NCBI RefSeq assembly: GCF_029227915.1 | Contig: NC_079877.1 | Coordinates: forward strand, 33,691,851-33,755,850 | Source: Hydractinia symbiolongicarpus | Lineage: Eukaryota > Cnidaria > Hydrozoa > Anthoathecata > Hydractiniidae | Reading direction: 5' to 3' | DNA length: 64,000 nucleotides | In this document: positions 59,901-64,000 of the stretch, one piece after another | Layout: the number at the start of each line of letters is the position of its first letter | Numbering within the stretch: position 1 is the first letter of the stretch | The notes under the pieces: model-generated | Databases searched by the model: none | The model's input: only the letters and a program-made list of their open reading frames with translations | Told to the model about the DNA's origin: nothing | Position numbers and translations under genes: made by a program

Positions 59901-62900
59901 AACAACATTTTTCTATTATACCTCTTTGCTTTACGAATGTTATTTAATAACTACTAACACATTGTAAACACAACCGTACCATATACAAATGTTAAACAAC
60001 AAAAACACATTTCTTTACTTAAAATAATTATTACCTGACATTCCATTTTCTCCTCGTCGACCACGAGGGCCAACTGCACCTGGATCACCAGCAGGACCGA
60101 TAATATAACCCCCTTGTTTTCCCTCTGGACCTTCGGGACCAACATCACCAATTGGACCTTCCCTGCCAGGCAAGCCTTTTTCTCCAATACCACCTGGAAC
60201 ACCTTTTTTGCCAGGAATCGACTAAAAAAAGTAAAGTTTAGCAATTTAAAGTAATTCTGCGGTTACCTTTGTTTGATTAGAAGATTAGAAAAGAACTTAC
60301 TGCTCCATCTTCTCCCGGATTTCCATCAACACCATTAAAACCTGGTGGCCCAACTTCTCCCTAAATAAGACAATCACAGTATGAATAATTCTTTCACAAA
60401 ACTGATTGTTTAATAGCATACAGATGAAGAATGTCTTACTTTGTCTCCTGCATCTCCTTTTTGCCCAGGATTTCCTTTGTCTCCAATTTCACCTTTAAGT
60501 CCTTTAAGACCTCTTACTCCAACCGGCCCTTTGTCGCCCTAAACAAAAATTTTGAAAAATTTTAATAAAACTTTGAAACAAGTTGCTTTCTAGTTGTTCA
60601 TTCAGATGTACTTAACACGCACTGTCTCTCCGGGCGGACCAGTTAAACCTTTTGGGCCTACACCACCACGAGCACCAGGCCTTCCCTAAAATGAAAACAC
60701 AATTTGGATATAAGTTGCAATTATTAAACCCTTATTCGTTAAGCTTTTACAACAAGTATTTATACTTATACGAGCAAAACTTCCGTCGATTTTGTCTCCT
60801 TGAAGTTTAATTCTATGTGAATGCTTTTACAACTCTGGAGATACCTTAAATTCCTTAAAATGTGGGTGCTATTGAAAATACTTCTCGTTAAAATGTAATC
60901 GACCTTATAGGGTTGCTGTCAAAATAAAGCCTCCCAAATTTGTAATGATTCACAACCTTAGAGCTGCTAAAAAATGAAAATTGAATCTTTCGGCAGAAGG
61001 CATTCAAATTGTAAATTATACTTAATTTAACCGTCCTCTTTATCAAATGACACTTTTTGCCAGGTTAAAAGAAACATTGACTGATTCGTTACATTCAACC
61101 TAGATTTACTAATTATTAACAAAACATCGTTTCTGTATTACTGCATGATAACTTTCAATCCAATACAGTGTAAAAACAAATACAATCAAATGCAGCGAGG
61201 TACCAAATTTGTAGATACCTTAGCTCCCTTCTCAGTGGAGTCGACACCTGGAAGACCATCTTCTCCAACATCGCCTTTTTCGCCGTTACTACCAGGAGGA
61301 CCTCGTGGCCCTTCTCCTTTTAGACCACCTGTACTATAATTGGGTCCAGGATCTCCTGATGGTCCCTAATGCAAAAAATGAAAATAAAAAAATTATAAAA
61401 AAAGTTCTCAATTAAGAAAAAAGATGTAAAACTTTAATTTGATTTATTGATGTTAAGTTCTTAGTTTTTTATATATATAAAATAAATAAGTGAAAAACAC
61501 CTACTCTTTCTCCTCTATCTCCCTTGATGTATTTGATTATAACCTAAAGGATAATAAAAAAGTATACAAGCTTGGTTTTCAATAAAGTCCGCTTTTGTTA
61601 TGAAACATTTTTTGCACAACTGTTGTAATTAAAAAATTATATCTCTACAACATTTTGTTGTGGAATGACAGATTGTGTCGTTTTGTTATGTGACATAAGT
61701 TTCCAATAAAGTAGTAACTGTTGTACAGCTGTTGCTCAACAGTCTTGATGTTAATGAAAACCATTGAAAAGGAGAGATGAAGAACGCATATCAAAAAAGA
61801 AAGTAAATTACTGGTTCTCCTTTTTCCCCACGTTCTCCAAAAAATCCATCATCGCCATCGACTCCTTTGCTTCCCTGTAAATAAACAAATAATAAAAACC
61901 ATAGATACAAAATCAGTTGTCTTTTTTAATTTTAAAATAGTGACATAGAAATACAAAACGTTTGCACACAAACGCCCATCCGTGAATATATTTGATTATG
62001 TTGTACAAAATATTTTAATACATACGTACATACATATACATAACACTGTTCATCCTAAGTTATTATTAAGTATCAAAAAAACTTCTGTATTCTTTCATTT
62101 TTGGATACTTACTTCTTCGCCACGGTTTCCATCAGCTCCTTTCTCACCCTAACAAAAAATATCGTATTTACAACGAACTATTATAACTATGATGAAAAAA
62201 ATCTTGCATAATTTCCCTATGATCAATTTGTTCATGTTACGCCCTCACCTTAATTCCGTTTTTTCCTGCTACTCCTGAATCTCCCTAAAATACAAGAATA
62301 AAGATTGTTGTAACAGTTAACCCATTGAGTCTACTTTATTTTTCTTTACAAATTTAACTATTAGATGAAGTAAATTCTTGATGCAGAATAATGGGATATA
62401 AGCTCACCTTTTCACCAGGAAAAACTTCTAGGTCTGGGTTAAATGGCACGGCTTTCCCCTACGATGCAGAAATTATAGATTAAAAAACTTCATATAATTA
62501 TAAAATAGAACTATAGTCATTAGCCAGTGTCAATTTGTGTACTACCTTTGGACCTTTAGCTCCTCTGTAACCTTTATGTCCAGGTGGTCCATTAAAACCA
62601 GCTAAACCGGCTTCACCAGCGCTCCCCTAAAGTAAAAATACGTTTAATATAAGAAAGGTGTTTGGTTAAAATCATGAGTGAGAAAGACATTACTGATAAA
62701 GAATTATTTATCATTAAGAATTCGTACTATTTTTAAGGCAAAACAAAAAAACTAAATATGCTTACAGATTGTCCTGGTAACCCACAGTCACCATCACTTC
62801 CTCTCCGCCCAGCAACGCCAGGAACACCCTAAATATATATGAACTTAATCTTTCGAAGGTAACAGACAACAAGAAGATGATGCTAAAAGTCATAATCAGG

Positions 62901-64000
62901 AGGTACTTACAGGTATTCCATCGTAACCAGGGAAACCGGGAAGACCAATCAAACCCTACAATAAAATGTGAACATGAACAATTTGAGTCACATTAAATAA
63001 CTAGTGATGATATTGAAAAAAATAGGTATTGACTTACAGGTTCCCCTCGAACTCCCTTGCCTCCCATCATTCCATTAGGACCTTTGATACCTTTCTCACC
63101 TTGAAGACCTTTTGGACCAACCAATCCCTAAAAAAATTGTTAAATGTCATCCCTCGGTGTAACAAACGCTTTTTGATTACCATATTTAAATACTGCTCTT
63201 ACCCGGACTCCGGGTTCTCCGGCTGGGCCAACGACTCCTGGACGTCCCTATGGTAAAGCAAAAAATGTAAAATCATTGTACAGCTTAAATTTTGTTTAGT
63301 TACCAGCCCTTATAGAAATTTGGTAACTTACTCTTGCACCCTTTGGACCTTTGTGGCATGTTTTTGGTTTGCACCCTCCCTATAGATAAGAATATATAAA
63401 AAAAAATCGAAAAAAAAAAAAGAAAAAAAATATTTTGCGTAAACTTACTGCGTCTGGACCACCGATTTGACCAGTTGGTGGTAATGATGTTCCAGCTGTA
63501 AAGATATGATAATTTGATTAAATTCTTCTTTTTAATAAAAACAGTGCGATTCAGTTACACACTGTCAATCACAACAACTTCTTTGTTATTAAAATGTAAG
63601 GAGGATAGTGTACCTTCACCGCATGCAAAATCAGCAAGATCTTGACCGTATTGCAACATTCCTGCTGCATTTTTAGTTAACCAAACACGATCTTCAATGC
63701 CTTTATCATCACTAGTTAGTGCTTGCAAAACATCACCATCAACATCACCAATGCCAATGACAATAACATCAACACCACGTGCACGTAAGGTAGCAATTCT
63801 TTTAGACATTTCGTCAGAAGGAGAAGGAGAGGATGGTCCAGTTATCAAAACCAACATCTGTGGCAACAAAAATATGTGTAAAGTTTTTTATATCGTACTT
63901 TATATAAAAGAGTTCGACAAGCTGATTATAGGATTTAAGGGTCGGTTATCAAAAAATTACCTTTGGCACGTCATTTCGAGTTCCACCAACAGCGCAAAAT
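49727..64000 (-). CDS. VWA-collagen gene with type IV NC1 terminus (partial at 5' end)
   Basis: At least 42 exons, about 2,425 codons, all joining in phase, running off the right edge. N to C: VWA (from beyond 64000 to 63614), triple helix (63495-57631), VWA (57499-56880), helix (to 56410), VWA (56245-55522), helix (55102-54896), VWA (54605-53834), helix (53729-50740), NC1 (to the stop at 49727). Gly-X-Y repeats are frequent, with some interruptions. Known: VWA domains bind collagen, matrix or cations through a MIDAS site; type IV NC1 drives trimer and network assembly in basement membrane. Hydra Hcol6 is recalled to alternate VWA and helix. Inferred: secreted mesoglea or basement-membrane collagen. 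The N-terminal signal peptide is outside the window. Confidence 0.9.
51180..53729 (-). CDS. C-terminal triple helix, split-Gly exons
   Basis: Exons 51180-51350, 52123-52347, 52443-52682, 52767-52931, 53010-53165, 53254-53370 and 53541-53729, of 171, 225, 240, 165, 156, 117 and 189 nt. All begin and end in phase 1, so each junction splits a Gly codon. They encode Gly-X-Y repeats rich in Lys, Glu, Asp and Pro, with breaks ([38 protein letters not shown]). Split Gly codons are characteristic of type IV collagen genes, which agrees with the NC1 end. The exon 51180-51350 leaves through a GC donor. Confidence 0.88.
53834..54605 (-). CDS. VWA domain, last of four
   Basis: Exons 54256-54605 (350 nt) and 53834-54077 (244 nt). 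Opens GCTDDGNG, then [11 protein letters not shown] (MIDAS DxSxS), [23 protein letters not shown] with the MIDAS Thr, then [11 protein letters not shown] with the MIDAS Asp and [23 protein letters not shown] residues look complete. An intron splits the domain just before the VLILLTDG strand. Confidence 0.9.
54896..55102 (-). CDS. Short triple-helix exon between VWA domains
   Basis: 207 nt, phase 1 at both ends: [20 protein letters not shown], uninterrupted Gly-X-Y except around MSGSGGKG. It links the last two VWA domains. Confidence 0.88.
55522..56245 (-). CDS. VWA domain, third of four
   Basis: Exons 55908-56245 (338 nt) and 55522-55765 (244 nt). [11 protein letters not shown] (MIDAS DxSxS), [24 protein letters not shown], then [13 protein letters not shown] and [20 protein letters not shown]. 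It ends GRGGCKG at a collagen junction. The intron falls at the same place as in the last VWA. MIDAS residues appear intact. Confidence 0.9.
56410..56559 (-). CDS. Short triple-helix exon between VWA domains
   Basis: 150 nt, phase 1 at both ends: [28 protein letters not shown], leading into the next VWA. Confidence 0.88.
56687..57499 (-). CDS. VWA domain, second of four, fused to helix in one exon
   Basis: A single 813-nt exon. [25 protein letters not shown] (MIDAS DxSxS), [37 protein letters not shown] (Asp kept, TDG changed to GDG), [18 protein letters not shown], then GCITVGEPG and a run of Gly-X-Y. The other VWA domains are split in two exons; here the domain and helix are continuous, which suggests intron loss. 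Phase 1 at both ends. Confidence 0.9.
57631..59774 (-). CDS. Triple helix exons, middle block
   Basis: Exons 57631-57798, 57991-58176, 58314-58509, 58679-58885, 59208-59512 and 59598-59774. They carry Gly-X-Y repeats. Interruptions: [11 protein letters not shown] at a junction, [14 protein letters not shown], and a Cys-bearing break in the 305-nt exon ([10 protein letters not shown] and PCPACPEG). The block switches phase: 58314-58509 enters in phase 0 and leaves in phase 1, and 59208-59512 enters in phase 1 and leaves in phase 0, so exon classes mix here. Confidence 0.85.
60035..63495 (-). CDS. Triple helix of small whole-Gly exons
   Basis: Seventeen exons: 60035-60221, 60301-60360, 60440-60538, 60623-60685, 61219-61365, 61505-61543, 61812-61874, 62113-62148, 62249-62284, 62408-62458, 62546-62626, 62766-62828, 62911-62955, 63038-63127, 63203-63247, 63332-63379 and 63449-63495. 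Sizes include 36, 36, 45, 45, 63, 63, 63, 81, 90 and 99 nt, multiples of nine, and most begin with a whole GGN codon after AG (phase 0). They encode Gly-X-Y repeats. One break has Cys ([11 protein letters not shown], 63332-63379), one Asp/Glu/Pro ([10 protein letters not shown]). Very short exons were accepted on splice sites, phase and Gly-X-Y register together. Confidence 0.8.
63614..64000 (-). CDS. VWA domain, first in the window (partial)
   Basis: Exon 63614-63857 (244 nt) and the end of its upstream exon (63961 onward, continuing past 64000, reading ..[12 protein letters not shown]). The second exon reads [16 protein letters not shown], then [17 protein letters not shown]. At the strand where the sister domains have TDG (with the MIDAS Asp), this one has TGP, so that metal ligand appears missing. 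The same split-domain structure as the third and fourth VWA domains. Confidence 0.88.

Noticed and set aside
50988-61339. Plus-strand Pro- or Leu-rich ORFs over the collagen gene
   Set aside because: They are antisense shadows of GGN-CCN-rich Gly-X-Y codons, broken at the same exon edges.

Overview
This is AT-rich animal DNA with many short introns, abundant short inverted-repeat transposons (MITEs), minisatellites and LINE debris. An early-branching metazoan, most likely a cnidarian and possibly a hydrozoan, fits the evidence: a divergent multi-exon collagen in which VWA modules alternate with triple helix and which ends in a type IV NC1 domain, a lineage-type orphan GPCR, and very AT-rich introns. 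The species cannot be fixed from sequence alone.

Layout. 1-5130: a satellite of about 105 bp units, young and with a higher-order period of about 740 bp on the left, older and interrupted on the right, where one MITE with a clean target duplication sits inside it. 5130-12000: gene-poor, holding a hAT-type transposase fossil, several inverted-repeat elements, and one CCAAT/CRE-like/E2F-like cluster near 8110-8170. 12083-24629, plus strand: a 28-exon gene that I assembled by splice sites and reading phase. It encodes a KMT5A-like SET domain, a long acidic spacer with an internal duplication, two C2H2/C2HC-like zinc fingers, a Crypton-type tyrosine-recombinase domain with its catalytic residues, and a basic C-terminal tail. 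This is the most remarkable object in the window. 24630-32970: intergenic, with an (AT)n tract, a 32-bp minisatellite, a decayed LINE carrying a pogo-like fragment, and a 15-bp minisatellite. 32972-33910, plus: a single-exon class A GPCR-like gene. 36079-36495, minus: a small unknown ORF. 38073-44769, minus: two near-identical copies of an unknown multi-pass membrane protein, each broken by a different lesion, with a broken RecQ-like helicase gene between them.

49727-64000, minus: the 3' part of a large collagen gene, at least 42 exons and about 2,425 codons in the window, running off the right edge. From N to C terminus it reads VWA, a long triple helix of tiny exons that begin with whole Gly codons, VWA, helix, VWA, helix, VWA, helix of exons with split Gly codons, and a type IV collagen NC1 (two C4 repeats, 12 Cys). 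The protein should be a secreted matrix component.

All exon boundaries here were called by eye from GT/AG (one GC/AG) sites with matching phase. No transcript or database evidence was available.
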